DNA from: Pseudomonas oryzicola | GTDB taxonomy: Bacteria > Pseudomonadota > Gammaproteobacteria > Pseudomonadales > Pseudomonadaceae | Length of the DNA stretch: 64,000 bases | Assembly: GCF_014269185.2 (NCBI RefSeq) | Contig: NZ_JABWRZ020000001.1 | Location: 1,017,001 to 1,081,000, forward strand | Reading direction: 5' to 3' | Made by a program: the position numbers and the translations under genes | The notes under the pieces: generated by a model | Database searches by the model: none | The model's input: the letters and a program-made list of their open reading frames with translations, nothing else | What the model was told of the DNA's origin: nothing | Shown here: piece after piece, positions 45,537 through 54,415 of the stretch | Layout: each line of letters starts with the position of its first letter | Numbering within the stretch: the first letter of the stretch is position 1

Positions 45537-46442
45537 ATGCCCATGGCCGAAATTCCATTGTGCGTCTGGCGTACCCGGGGACAGAGCTTCACCTTCCGGG
45601 GCCAGAGCATCCGCTACTGGACCGCAGGGCAAGGAGAGCCCCTGCTGCTGTTGCACGGTTTCCCCACCGCCAGCTGGGATTGGCACTACTTGTGGGGGCC
45701 TTTGGCCCAACGCTTCCGGGTGATCGCCTGCGACATGCTCGGTTTTGGCGATTCGGCCAAACCGGTCGATCATGTCTACAGCCTGATGGAGCAGGCCGAC
45801 CTGCAGCAGGCCTTGCTCGCCGAACTGCAGGTCGACCAGCCGGTGCACCTGCTGGCCCATGACTACGGTGGCAGCGTGGCCCAGGAACTGCTGGCGCGGC
45901 ATTACGAACAGCGCGCCCGCATCGCCAGCTGTGCGTTTCTCAACAGTGGGCTGTTTCCGGAAAGTTGCCGCATGCTGCTGATCCAGAAACTGCTGCTCAG
46001 CCGTGTGGGCTGGCTGGTAGGGCGCTCGTTCGGGCGCGACGACCTGGTGCGCAACCTTATCCAGGTCTATGGCCCTTGCACCCATCCCAGTGAAAGCGTA
46101 TTGGATGATTTCTGGAGCCTGATCACCGCCAACCATGGTACGCGCGTGCTGCACAAACTGGTTGGTTACATGCCGGAGCGCAGGTTGTACCGCGACCGCT
46201 GGGTTGGCGCGATGCAACGCGAAGGCGTGCCGCTGCGCTTGATCACTGGCATGGTCGACCCGCTGTCTGGCGCGCACATGGTCGAGCGCTACCGGCAACT
46301 GGTACCAGCGCCGGATACCGTTCAGTTGCAAGGCATCGGCCACTACCCGCATACCGAGGCGCCGGTCCAGGTGTTACGCCACTACCTCGTGTTTCGCGAA
46401 CGACCGCTGCGCAATTACCCGCAGAAGATGGCCTGGTCCTGA
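45537..46442 (+). CDS. Alpha/beta hydrolase, epoxide hydrolase/haloalkane dehalogenase-like
   Basis: A 301-residue protein. HGFPTASWDWHYLW is the HGxP oxyanion motif, and DMLGFGDSAKP follows. The nucleophile elbow AHDYGGSVAQEL has Asp where serine hydrolases have Ser, as in epoxide hydrolases and dehalogenases. The C-terminal GIGHYPHTEAP supplies the His. ATG 45537 is chosen; the upstream frame to 45474 lacks support. An SDR gene follows 120 bp later in the same direction. Confidence 0.82.
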   Translation: MPMAEIPLCVWRTRGQSFTFRGQSIRYWTAGQGEPLLLLHGFPTASWDWHYLWGPLAQRFRVIACDMLGFGDSAKPVDHVYSLMEQADLQQALLAELQVDQPVHLLAHDYGGSVAQELLARHYEQRARIASCAFLNSGLFPESCRMLLIQKLLLSRVGWLVGRSFGRDDLVRNLIQVYGPCTHPSESVLDDFWSLITANHGTRVLHKLVGYMPERRLYRDRWVGAMQREGVPLRLITGMVDPLSGAHMVERYRQLVPAPDTVQLQGIGHYPHTEAPVQVLRHYLVFRERPLRNYPQKMAWS

Positions 46443-46562
46443 CCAGGTCCTTCGACCATCGCGTTGCGTTATTGCCAGGCATTCAGCCGGCAGGCGCTTG
46501 ATTGTCCGTTCGCCCTCGGCGGCGGACACTCGGCGGACCTGAACCTGCCTGGAGCCATGAGC

Positions 46563-47477
46563 ATGAGCGAGCCTGTCCGTCTGCAAGATCGCGTGGTGAT
46601 CGTCACCGGAGCCGGCGGCGGCCTGGGCCGTGCCCATGCGTTGCTGTTCGCCGCGCGTGGCGCCCGGGTGGTAGTCAACGATCTCGGTGGTTCCACCCAT
46701 GGTGAAGGTGCCAGCGCCTCCGCCGCTGACCGGGTTGTCGAGGAGATCCGCGCCGCTGGCGGCAGCGCCATTGCCAGCCATGATTCGGTCAGCCATGGCG
46801 CACGTATCGTCGAGCAGGCCCTGGACAGCTTCGGCCGGGTCGATGTGCTGGTGAACAACGCCGGCATCCTGCGTGACAAGACCTTCCACAAGATGGAAGA
46901 CAGCGACTGGGAGCAGGTCTACCAGGTGCATGTCGAAGGGGCCTACAAGGTCACCCGCGCTGCCTGGCCGCACCTGCGCGAGCAGAACTGGGGACGAGTG
47001 ATCTTCACCGCGTCCACATCCGGTATCTACGGCAACTTTGGCCAGGCCAACTATGGCATGGCCAAGCTGGGCCTGTACGGGTTGACCCGCACCCTGGCGA
47101 TCGAGGGGCGCAAGCATGGCATCCTGGTCAACGCCATTGCCCCTACCGGTGGCACGCGAATGACCGAAGGGCTGATCCCGCCCCAGGTGTTCGAGCGGCT
47201 CAAGCCCGAACTGGTCAGCCCGCTGGTGGTGTACCTGGGCAGCGAGCAGTGCCAAGGCAGCGGGGACCTGTTCGAAGTGGGTGGCGGCTGGGTGGGCAAG
47301 GTGCGTTGGGAGCGTAGCCTGGGCGTGGGGTTCGATCCGCGCGAGGGCTTTACCCCGGAGCAAGTGGCGGAGAACTGGGCGCGCATCGGTGACTTCGAGG
47401 GGGCGGTGCACCCGCAGGACAGCTTGCAGGCATTGCAGCAGATGATGGCGAACCTGCAGAAATACCCACTGGGCTGA
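46563..47477 (+). CDS. SDR-family oxidoreductase (3-hydroxyacyl-CoA dehydrogenase-like)
   Basis: A 304-residue short-chain dehydrogenase. VTGAGGGLGRAHALLFAARG and VVNDLGGSTHGEG are typical of the dehydrogenase domain of MFE-2/HSD17B4 proteins. NNAGILRDK and YGNFGQANYGMAK give the Ser/Tyr/Lys site near residue 160. ATG 46563 lies 8 nt from GGAG, so it is preferred over ATG 46557. A role in fatty-acyl or steroid-like beta-oxidation is inferred. Confidence 0.85.
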   Translation: MSEPVRLQDRVVIVTGAGGGLGRAHALLFAARGARVVVNDLGGSTHGEGASASAADRVVEEIRAAGGSAIASHDSVSHGARIVEQALDSFGRVDVLVNNAGILRDKTFHKMEDSDWEQVYQVHVEGAYKVTRAAWPHLREQNWGRVIFTASTSGIYGNFGQANYGMAKLGLYGLTRTLAIEGRKHGILVNAIAPTGGTRMTEGLIPPQVFERLKPELVSPLVVYLGSEQCQGSGDLFEVGGGWVGKVRWERSLGVGFDPREGFTPEQVAENWARIGDFEGAVHPQDSLQALQQMMANLQKYPLG

Positions 47478-47490
47478 AACCTTTGCTGCC

Positions 47491-47534
47491 TGTGCCAGCC
47501 TCTTCACTGGTTTGCCCGCGAAGAGGCCGGCACA
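47491..47534. repeat. Degenerate REP element
   Basis: TGTGCCAGCCTCTTC and GCGAAGAGGCCGGCACA flank a mismatched centre, a decayed version of the REP hairpins at 34569 and 43261. Confidence 0.6.
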
Positions 47535-47559
47535 GGTGAAGATTATTTTCAGGGCAGAT

Positions 47560-47588
47560 AAAAAAGGCCGCTGCAAGCCGCAGCGGCC
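47560..47588 (-). terminator. Intrinsic terminator on the minus strand beyond hmgR
   Basis: GGCCGCTGC-AAGCC-GCAGCGGCC (9-bp perfect stem) followed on the minus strand by six U residues. It lies about 150 bp beyond the hmgR stop and is the first strong terminator for that transcript. Confidence 0.75.
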
Positions 47589-47652
47589 AATCGAGACGTC
47601 AGATCAAGGAGCTTCAAAATCTACGTCGGTGAACCTCGCAGGCCTGAAAGGC

Positions 47653-47664
47653 GGGGGGGGGGGG
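47653..47664. repeat. Poly-G tract (12 G)
   Basis: A run of twelve G between the SDR gene and hmgR, outside any recognised gene. Such tracts slip during replication and in sequencing. Confidence 0.8.
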
Positions 47665-47741
47665 AGCCCTTCATGCCGGCCAGTGAGTTAAGAATAAGCG
47701 CTTGATCCTGTAGGAAAAATAGCGGCTTATGACATTCACCT

Positions 47742-48545
47742 TTACGCATCGGGCAATAGTGCCGCAGGCGTATAACCCATGCGCCAGCTGGTTTCCCGTA
47801 CTGCCGCCAGCAGCCGTTGCGCCGCCGGGCCATGCTCGTCAGCATGGAAGATCGAGGTTGGCCCGACCACGGTCATCACCGCAGCGATCTGCCCCATGGC
47901 GTTGAATACCGGGGCCGACAGCGCATCCACGCCCGGCATCAGCAGCCCGTGCACATGGTGCAGGCCACGTTCGCGAATGCCGGCCAGTACTGCCTGGTAA
48001 TCGGCGGCACTGTGCTGCAGGGCGGCCAGTTCCTGGTCCCGCAACTCCACGGTTTCGCGCTCGGGCAGGTAGGCGGCGAACACCAGCCCGGTGGATGAGG
48101 TAAGTAGCGGCAGTACCGAACCGATCTGGGTGACCACGGTAACCGCGCGTACTGCCGGCTCGATGCTGACCACGGTCGCGCCCTGGTTGCCCCATACGGC
48201 AATGAAGCAGCTCTCGTTCAGTTCATCGCGCAGTTGCGACAGCGGCAGCGCGGCAATCTTCAGCACATCGATGCTGCCCAGTGCCGCCAGCCCCACCCGC
48301 AGGGCCTCGCGCCCCAGGCCGTAATGGTTGGTGGCTGCATCCTGCTCGGCGAAGCCGCTGGCGATCAGGGCCTGCAGGTAACGGTGCACCTTGCTCGCCG
48401 GCATCTGCACGTGCTCTGCCAGGCGCGACAGCGAGGTGGAGGGGGAGAGTTCCGCAAGGGCCTTGAGGATGTCGGTGCCGACCTCTGCCGAGCGGACTTT
48501 CTGCTTGCCGTTGTCGGCGGGGGAGCTGGCTTTGGTCATGGACAT
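47742..48545 (-). CDS. hmgR: IclR-family repressor of the homogentisate cluster
   Basis: A 267-residue IclR regulator. The N-terminal winged helix (VGTDILKALAELSPSTSLSR, MPASKVHRYLQALIASGF) spans about 20-85, and the ligand domain includes SSTGLVFAAYLP and RGLHHVHGLLMPGVDALSAP. It is divergent from hmgA; HmgR of P. putida represses hmgABC and is released by homogentisate. A 17-bp palindrome at 48602 in the shared promoter is the expected operator. Confidence 0.92.
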   Translation of the reverse strand: MSMTKASSPADNGKQKVRSAEVGTDILKALAELSPSTSLSRLAEHVQMPASKVHRYLQALIASGFAEQDAATNHYGLGREALRVGLAALGSIDVLKIAALPLSQLRDELNESCFIAVWGNQGATVVSIEPAVRAVTVVTQIGSVLPLLTSSTGLVFAAYLPERETVELRDQELAALQHSAADYQAVLAGIRERGLHHVHGLLMPGVDALSAPVFNAMGQIAAVMTVVGPTSIFHADEHGPAAQRLLAAVRETSWRMGYTPAALLPDA

Positions 48546-48601
48546 CTGCTTCCGGATTCTTCGCGTCGCGCCTTTATAGCTTGACGCATTGCCCGGAGCA
48601 A

Positions 48602-48618
48602 ATTACGTTATTCGTAAT
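48602..48618. promoter_or_regulatory. HmgR operator (17-bp palindrome)
   Basis: ATTACGTTATTCGTAAT: 6-bp perfect arms around 5 nt, between hmgR and hmgA. A further direct half site ATTACG is at 48622-48627. This matches the reported 17-bp palindromic HmgR operator in size and place. Confidence 0.85.
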
Positions 48619-48713
48619 CTGATTACGATAAAAACAATGCAGACGTGCTGCCAACCCGATCGGGACCGGCAGCCAGCTGCCCGCAACGGCTCGGCCAGAG
48701 CCCGGAGGCATCG

Positions 48714-50015
48714 ATGAATCGCGATACGTCACCCGACCTTCACTACCTCAGCGGCTTTGGCAACGAATTTGCCAGCGAAGCTTTGCCAGGTGCCCTGCCG
48801 GTCGGGCAGAACTCGCCGCAAAAAGCCCCATACGGGCTGTATGCCGAGCTGCTCTCGGGCACGGCATTCACCATGGCCCGCAGCGAGTTGCGCCGCACCT
48901 GGCTATACCGAATTCGCCCGTCTGCGCTACATCCGCGGTTCGAGCGCCTGGCGCGCCAGCCGCTGAGCGGCCCGCTGGGGGCCATCACCCCAAACCGCCT
49001 GCGCTGGAACCCACAGCCGATCCCCAGCGAAGCGACCGACTTCATCGAAGGCTGGCTACCCATGGTGGCCAACTCGGCAGCAGAGAAACCGGCCGGCGTC
49101 AGCATCTACATCTACCGCGCCAACCGTTCGATGGAACGGGTGTTTTTCAACGCCGACGGTGAACTGCTGCTGGTGCCGGAACAGGGCCGCCTGCGCATCG
49201 CCACCGAACTGGGGGTAATGCAGGTCGAACCGCTGGAAATCGCGGTGATCCCGCGCGGCATGAAGTTCCGCGTCGAGCTGCTCGACGGCCAGGCGCGTGG
49301 CTACATTGCCGAAAACCACGGCGCACCGCTGCGTATCCCGGACCTGGGCCCGATCGGCAGCAACGGCCTGGCCAACCCGCGCGACTTCCTCACCCCGGTG
49401 GCGCATTACGAAGAGGCCGCAGGCCCGGTGCAGCTGGTGCAGAAGTTCCTGGGCGAGCACTGGGCCTGCGAACTGCAGCACTCGCCGCTGGACGTGGTCG
49501 CCTGGCACGGCAGCAACGTGCCATACAAGTACGACCTGCGGCGCTTCAACACCATCGGCACGGTCAGCTTCGACCACCCGGACCCGTCGATCTTCACTGT
49601 GTTGACTTCGCCGACCAGCGTGCACGGCATGGCCAACATGGACTTCGTGATCTTCCCGCCACGCTGGATGGTGGCCGAGAACACCTTCCGTCCACCATGG
49701 TTCCACCGCAACCTGATGAACGAGTTCATGGGCCTGATCAACGGTGCCTACGACGCCAAGGCCGAGGGTTTCCTGCCCGGTGGTGCCTCGCTGCACGGAG
49801 TAATGAGCGCCCACGGTCCCGATGCCGAAACCTGCGAAAAGGCCATTGCCGCCGACCTGGCGCCGCACAAGATCGACAACACCATGGCCTTCATGTTCGA
49901 GACCAGCCAGGTGCTGCGCCCGAGCCTGCAGGCCCTCGAATGCCCGCAATTGCAGGCCGACTACGATAGTTGCTGGGCCACCTTGCCGAGCACCTTCAAC
50001 CCGAACCGGAGATAA
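48714..50015 (+). CDS. hmgA: Homogentisate 1,2-dioxygenase
   Basis: A 433-residue Fe(II) ring-cleaving enzyme converting homogentisate to maleylacetoacetate, central to Phe/Tyr catabolism. It starts [20 protein letters not shown], and the metal site lies in [20 protein letters not shown] (His and Glu) with the third ligand in [11 protein letters not shown]. Length equals that of P. putida HmgA as I recall it. ATG 48714 has CCGGAGG upstream. hmgB follows after 3 bp. Confidence 0.97.
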   Translation: MNRDTSPDLHYLSGFGNEFASEALPGALPVGQNSPQKAPYGLYAELLSGTAFTMARSELRRTWLYRIRPSALHPRFERLARQPLSGPLGAITPNRLRWNPQPIPSEATDFIEGWLPMVANSAAEKPAGVSIYIYRANRSMERVFFNADGELLLVPEQGRLRIATELGVMQVEPLEIAVIPRGMKFRVELLDGQARGYIAENHGAPLRIPDLGPIGSNGLANPRDFLTPVAHYEEAAGPVQLVQKFLGEHWACELQHSPLDVVAWHGSNVPYKYDLRRFNTIGTVSFDHPDPSIFTVLTSPTSVHGMANMDFVIFPPRWMVAENTFRPPWFHRNLMNEFMGLINGAYDAKAEGFLPGGASLHGVMSAHGPDAETCEKAIAADLAPHKIDNTMAFMFETSQVLRPSLQALECPQLQADYDSCWATLPSTFNPNRR

Positions 50016-50018
50016 CCC

Positions 50019-51311
50019 ATGAACCAGACCGCCATTGCCCGTAGCTGGGTGGAGCACGCCAACGGGCACAGCGACTTCCCGCTGCAGAACCTGCCGTTGG
50101 GCATATTCAGCCGGCCCGGTGAAGCCAGGCGCTGTGGCGTGGCCATTGGCGATGCGATCCTCGACCTTGAGGCAGTGCTGGCCGCCGGCCTGTTCGACGG
50201 TGCCGCCAAGGCTGCTGTCGAGGCCACCCGCGGTGGCGCTCTGAACGCATTCTTCGCCCTCGGTCGCAGCGCTCGCGTGGCCCTGCGCGAGCGTCTGCAG
50301 GTGCTGCTAGGCGAGCACAGCGAGCACCAGGCGGCCCTGCAGCCTGCGTTGTATCCGGCCAGCGCCTGCCAGTTGCATGTACCGGCGCAGATTGGTGACT
50401 ACACCGACTTCTACGTGGGCATCGAGCACGCCAAGAACGTCGGCAAGCTGTTCCGCCCTGACAACCCGCTGCTGCCCAACTACAAGTACGTGCCGATCGG
50501 TTATCACGGCCGCGCCTCGACCATCCGTCCGTCCGGCACCGACGTGCGTCGCCCCAAGGGCCAGACCCTGCCGGCCGGGCACAGCGAACCGAGCTTCGGC
50601 CCTTGCGCGCGCCTGGACTACGAGCTGGAACTGGGCATCTGGATCGGCCAGGGCAATGACTTCGGCCAGGCGATCCCGATCGGTGATGCCGCCGAGCACG
50701 TGGCAGGCCTGTGCCTGCTCAATGACTGGTCGGCCCGGGATATCCAGGCCTGGGAATACCAGCCGCTGGGCCCGTTCCTGTCGAAAAGTTTCGTTACCAG
50801 CATCTCACCGTGGGTAGTCACTGCCGAAGCGCTGGAACCCTTCCGTTGTGCCCAGCCGCCACGCCCGCAAGGCGACCCGCAGCCACTGTCGTACTTGCTG
50901 GACAAGCGCGACCAGGCCGCCGGTGCATTCGATATCGAACTCGAGGTATTGCTGCTGACCGAGCGCATGCGCGAGCAGCGCATGGCCCCGCATCGCCTGA
51001 CCCTGAGCAACACCCGCAGCATGTACTGGACCGTGGCGCAGCTGGTGACGCACCACAGCGTCAACGGCTGCCAGCTGCAGCCGGGCGACCTGTTCGGTTC
51101 GGGCACGCTGTCGGGCGCCACGCCCGGTTCGTTCGGCAGCCTGCTGGAGATCACCGAAGGCGGCAAGCACCCGGTGGAACTGGCCAGTGGCGAGGTACGC
51201 AAGTTCCTCGAGGACGGCGACGAAATCATCCTGCGTGGCCGTTGCGTACGTGATGGCGTGGCCAGCATCGGCTTCGGCGAGTGCCGCGGCACGGTCATCG
51301 CGGCCAACTGA
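50019..51311 (+). CDS. hmgB: Fumarylacetoacetase
   Basis: A 430-residue FAH hydrolase that splits fumarylacetoacetate to fumarate and acetoacetate. The N-terminal SH3-like part (FPLQNLPLGIFSRPGEARRC) precedes the catalytic domain: DFYVGIEHAKNVGKLFRP, YKYVPIGYHGRASTIRPSGT, LDYELELGIWIG and LNDWSARDIQAWEYQPLGPF. The Asp/Glu metal ligands are in these strands. It is the middle gene of hmgABC. Confidence 0.97.
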   Translation: MNQTAIARSWVEHANGHSDFPLQNLPLGIFSRPGEARRCGVAIGDAILDLEAVLAAGLFDGAAKAAVEATRGGALNAFFALGRSARVALRERLQVLLGEHSEHQAALQPALYPASACQLHVPAQIGDYTDFYVGIEHAKNVGKLFRPDNPLLPNYKYVPIGYHGRASTIRPSGTDVRRPKGQTLPAGHSEPSFGPCARLDYELELGIWIGQGNDFGQAIPIGDAAEHVAGLCLLNDWSARDIQAWEYQPLGPFLSKSFVTSISPWVVTAEALEPFRCAQPPRPQGDPQPLSYLLDKRDQAAGAFDIELEVLLLTERMREQRMAPHRLTLSNTRSMYWTVAQLVTHHSVNGCQLQPGDLFGSGTLSGATPGSFGSLLEITEGGKHPVELASGEVRKFLEDGDEIILRGRCVRDGVASIGFGECRGTVIAAN

Positions 51312-51322
51312 GGAGGCAGGGC

Positions 51323-51955
51323 ATGGAGCTGTACACCTATTACCGTTCCACCTCGTCCTATCGGGTGCGCATTGCCCTGGCGCTGAAGGGGCTGGCCTAC
51401 CAGTCCCTGCCGGTCAACCTGCTGCAGGGTGAGCAACGCGGTGCTGCCTATGTCGCCGTCAATCCGCAGGGCCGTGTGCCAGCCTTGCGCACTGACGGCG
51501 GTGAGCTGCTGGTGCAGTCTCCGGCGATCATCGAGTACCTGGAAGAGGTTTATCCACAGCCCGCGCTGCTGCCTGCCACGCCGGAGGTGCGCGCCAAGGT
51601 GCGTGGTGTGGCAGCGATCATCGGCTGCGACATCCATCCGTTGCACAATGTCAGCGTGCTCAACCGGCTGCGCCAGGCCGGGCATGACGAGACCCAGGTC
51701 AACCAGTGGATTGGCCACTGGATCAGCCAAGGGCTGGCAGCGGTGGAACAACTGATCGGCGATCACGGCTTCTGTTTCGGCGATGAGCCAGGCCTGGCGG
51801 ACGTCTACTTGATCCCTCAGTTGTACGCGGCCGAACGTTTCAACATCGACCTCGACGGCTTCCCGCGCATCCTGCGGGTTGCCGCCCTGGCCGCCGGGCA
51901 CCCGGCGTTTGCCAAGGCACACCCTTCCCGGCAGCCGGACTGCCCGGCTCAGTGA
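51323..51955 (+). CDS. hmgC: Maleylacetoacetate isomerase (zeta-class GST)
   Basis: A 210-residue glutathione S-transferase of the zeta class, isomerising maleylacetoacetate to fumarylacetoacetate. The active-site motif is STSSYRVRIALALKG, where the usual SSCSWRVR is varied at the Cys, and NPQGRVPAL and QSPAIIEYLEE bind glutathione. HPLHNVSVLNRL is family-typical. GGAGGCAGGGC lies before ATG 51323. Its end overlaps the convergent SirB1-like gene by 7 bp. Confidence 0.94.
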   Translation: MELYTYYRSTSSYRVRIALALKGLAYQSLPVNLLQGEQRGAAYVAVNPQGRVPALRTDGGELLVQSPAIIEYLEEVYPQPALLPATPEVRAKVRGVAAIIGCDIHPLHNVSVLNRLRQAGHDETQVNQWIGHWISQGLAAVEQLIGDHGFCFGDEPGLADVYLIPQLYAAERFNIDLDGFPRILRVAALAAGHPAFAKAHPSRQPDCPAQ

Positions 51956-52755
51956 ATGGAACGGTTCGCCGCCGGAAGCTTGCCGATACGCTCGGACAGC
52001 TTCAGGCGCTGGACCGGGTCTTCCGTCAGCAGCAAAGCATGCTCCAGGTCGAAGCGCTCGGCCTGCGGGCAATCCAGATGCTGGTAGAGCGAGGCGCGGG
52101 TCACATAGTCGCTGACTTGCGCCGGCCCCAGTTGCATGACCCGTTCGGCATCGATCAGCGCTGCCATGTGGTCGTCATTGCTGATGTGCAACTGGCGCAG
52201 GTTGCGTGACAGGCGTTGCAGTATCTGCGCGGGGCTGGCACTGCGCATGTGCTCGGCAGTCAGCGCTACCTGCGGGCCGAACTGACGTGCCAGTAGTTCG
52301 CGGCAATCGTTGGGGTACAGGCGTCGGCCGCCGCAGGGGTCGAGGAGGTGGTCGGCACCCGGCACGCGCAGCAGGAAATGGCCGGGAAAGCCCACGCCCT
52401 CAAGGGGGATGGACAGGCGCCCGGCCAATTCCAGGGTGAGTATGGCCAGGGTCAGCGGTTGGCCACGGCGGCGCTGCAGCACCTTGTCCATGAGCGCGGC
52501 ATGTGGGCGCAGGGGATGGTACTCATCCTGCTGGAAGCCCAGGGCATTGAGCTGGCGCAGGAGTGGTTGGGCCAGCTCGCACAGCGGCAGCATTGGCAGG
52601 TTGGCGCTGATCTCGCGTTGCAGGTCATGCAGTGTGGCAAGGCTGGCCGCAGGCTCGACGCTGCAGTCATGCTCGGCGGCAATCCACAATGCGGCTTCCA
52701 GCAGGGCGACGGGCTTGCGTTCCAGGCAGGCCAGGCAGGCTTGACGTGGCTTCAT
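51949..52755 (-). CDS. SirB1-family transglutaminase-like/TPR protein
   Basis: A 268-residue protein. The transglutaminase-like core has LMDKVLQRRRGQPLTLAIL and VGFPGHFLLRVPG, but the usual catalytic Cys position is not obvious. The C-terminal part (LRQLHISNDDHMAALIDAER to LLLTEDPVQRLKLSERIGKL) resembles TPR repeats. Members are often encoded with prmC or near cell-division genes; role unknown. ATG 52755 is chosen. It is divergent from leucine dehydrogenase. Confidence 0.8.
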   Translation of the reverse strand: MKPRQACLACLERKPVALLEAALWIAAEHDCSVEPAASLATLHDLQREISANLPMLPLCELAQPLLRQLNALGFQQDEYHPLRPHAALMDKVLQRRRGQPLTLAILTLELAGRLSIPLEGVGFPGHFLLRVPGADHLLDPCGGRRLYPNDCRELLARQFGPQVALTAEHMRSASPAQILQRLSRNLRQLHISNDDHMAALIDAERVMQLGPAQVSDYVTRASLYQHLDCPQAERFDLEHALLLTEDPVQRLKLSERIGKLPAANRSIH

Positions 52756-52879
52756 GGGGCTTCTCCACTCACGCTTGAGTATTAGCCGCCGTGCGCGGTT
52801 TCGTCCAGTGGTCCGGCAGCGGCATCGGCCCAAGGGCCAAGCCTATACTGGAATGAGCACCTCTCAGGGGAGCCAGTCG

Positions 52880-53899
52880 ATGTTCGCACTGATGCAAAGC
52901 ACCCGCACCCAGTCGCTGCACCTGTTCACCGACCCGCCCACCGGGCTCAAGGCCGTGGTGGCGATCCACAGTGAACAGTTGGGACCGGCCATGGGCGGTT
53001 GCCGCTACCTGCCGTATGCCGATGACGAAAGCGCCATGACCGATGCCATTCGCCTGGCCCAGGGCATGAGTTACAAGGCTGCGCTGGCCGGCCTGCCACT
53101 GGGCGGCGGCAAGGCGGTGATCATGCGCAACCCGCATGTGGAAAACCGAGCGGCGCTGTTCGAGGCCTTTGGCCGCTTCGTCGATACGTTGCAAGGGCGT
53201 TTCATCATTGCCATAGACAGCGGCACCTCAACCCTGGACATGGACTGCATTGCCCAGAGTACCCCGCATGTGACCAGCACCACGGCCTGCGGTGATCCAT
53301 CCCCGCATGCGGCGATGGGAGTTTTCGCCGGGATTCGGGCGACCACCTCGTTCCGGCTTGGCAGTGATGACCTGCAAGGGTTGCGGGTTGCGGTGCAAGG
53401 GCTGGGCAATGTCGGTTATGCGCTGGCCGAGCAACTGCACGCGGCGGGAGCCGATTTGCTGGTGAGCGACCTGGACCCGGGGCGGGTGCGGCTGGCGGTG
53501 GAGCAGTTCGATGCCAAGCCGATCACCAACGACGCGTTGATCAGCACCCCTTGCGACATATTCGCGCCTTGTGGCGTGGGGCCGGTGCTGAACGGGCAGA
53601 GCGTGATGCAACTGCGTTGCGCGGCGGTGGCGGGGGCGGCGAACAACCAGTTGACCACCTTGCAGGTGGCCGACCAGCTGGAATCGCGCGGGATTCTGTA
53701 TGCGCCTGACTACGTGATCAACGCCGGTGGGTTGATCTATGTGGCGCTTACCCATCGTGGCGAGGATCTGGGTACCATCACCGCGCACCTGGCGCGCATA
53801 CCAACGCGGCTGACCGAAGTGTTTGGCCATGCGCAGGCGGAGAAACGCTCGCCGGCGCGGGTGGCGCAGATGCTGGCGGAGCGGTTGCTCTACGGCTGA
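52880..53899 (+). CDS. ldh: Leucine dehydrogenase (Glu/Leu/Phe/Val dehydrogenase)
   Basis: A 339-residue NAD-dependent amino acid dehydrogenase. LGPAMGGCRYLPYADDESAM, KAALAGLPLGGGKAVI (catalytic Lys) and the cofactor motif VQGLGNVGYALAEQL near residue 172 define it. Short size separates it from glutamate dehydrogenase. It oxidatively deaminates branched-chain amino acids. ATG 52880 lies 9 nt after GGGGAG and is preferred over ATG 52853. Confidence 0.9.
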   Translation: MFALMQSTRTQSLHLFTDPPTGLKAVVAIHSEQLGPAMGGCRYLPYADDESAMTDAIRLAQGMSYKAALAGLPLGGGKAVIMRNPHVENRAALFEAFGRFVDTLQGRFIIAIDSGTSTLDMDCIAQSTPHVTSTTACGDPSPHAAMGVFAGIRATTSFRLGSDDLQGLRVAVQGLGNVGYALAEQLHAAGADLLVSDLDPGRVRLAVEQFDAKPITNDALISTPCDIFAPCGVGPVLNGQSVMQLRCAAVAGAANNQLTTLQVADQLESRGILYAPDYVINAGGLIYVALTHRGEDLGTITAHLARIPTRLTEVFGHAQAEKRSPARVAQMLAERLLYG

Positions 53900-53929
53900 C
53901 GGCCGCTCCAGCCAAGGCCAGCGCAGCAA

Positions 53930-54193
53930 TTACTCGGCTGCTGGCGCCTCGAGCAACTCGGCCAACGCATCCGGCTGGCTCTTGAACGCCCGGGCGAACA
54001 CATCGCGGTTCCTGGCCATGTAGATGCCGGCTTCCTCGACCTGCTGCTCGGTCAGCGAGGGCACTGCCTTGTGCAGCACTTCGGCCAGGCGCTCGGCCAG
54101 TTCGAGCATCTTGTCGTGACGGTCTGCTTCGGCCTTATCCATGAACAAGCGCTCCGGGTCGCGGCTGCTGCGGTACACCACTTCGACGGCCAT
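53930..54193 (-). CDS. yebG: YebG-family SOS-inducible protein
   Basis: An 87-residue protein: MAVEVVYRSSRDPERLFMDK, AEADRHDKMLELAERLAEVL, and EEAGIYMARNRDVFARAF, the YebG pattern. YebG is induced by DNA damage in E. coli; its molecular role is unclear. A strong LexA box lies 40 bp upstream at 54234-54249, which confirms SOS control here. Confidence 0.92.
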   Translation of the reverse strand: MAVEVVYRSSRDPERLFMDKAEADRHDKMLELAERLAEVLHKAVPSLTEQQVEEAGIYMARNRDVFARAFKSQPDALAELLEAPAAE

Positions 54194-54233
54194 TCATCAC
54201 CTCTGTGCCTTTTGCTGGTTAGGGTACGATCTA

Positions 54234-54249
54234 CTGTATCCATATACAG
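54234..54249. promoter_or_regulatory. LexA box (SOS operator)
   Basis: CTGTATCCATATACAG matches the CTG-N10-CAG LexA consensus with a near-ideal CTGTATATATATACAG core. It sits 40 bp before yebG and about 165 bp before the divergent PsiE-like gene. Confidence 0.93.
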
Positions 54250-54415
54250 TAATGGCATTTGCCACCGCCGCGCAAGCCGATTCTTCAGCCCGTGCGCGCG
54301 TGCCTTGCGGCAATCGGTCGCCTTCCAAGCCAAGGGCCTGGCCCTTTAACTGCATGGCACAAGCGTCACACCGGTGGCGCATCATCCTTCAAGACGTATC
54401 GGGGAATGGAACATC

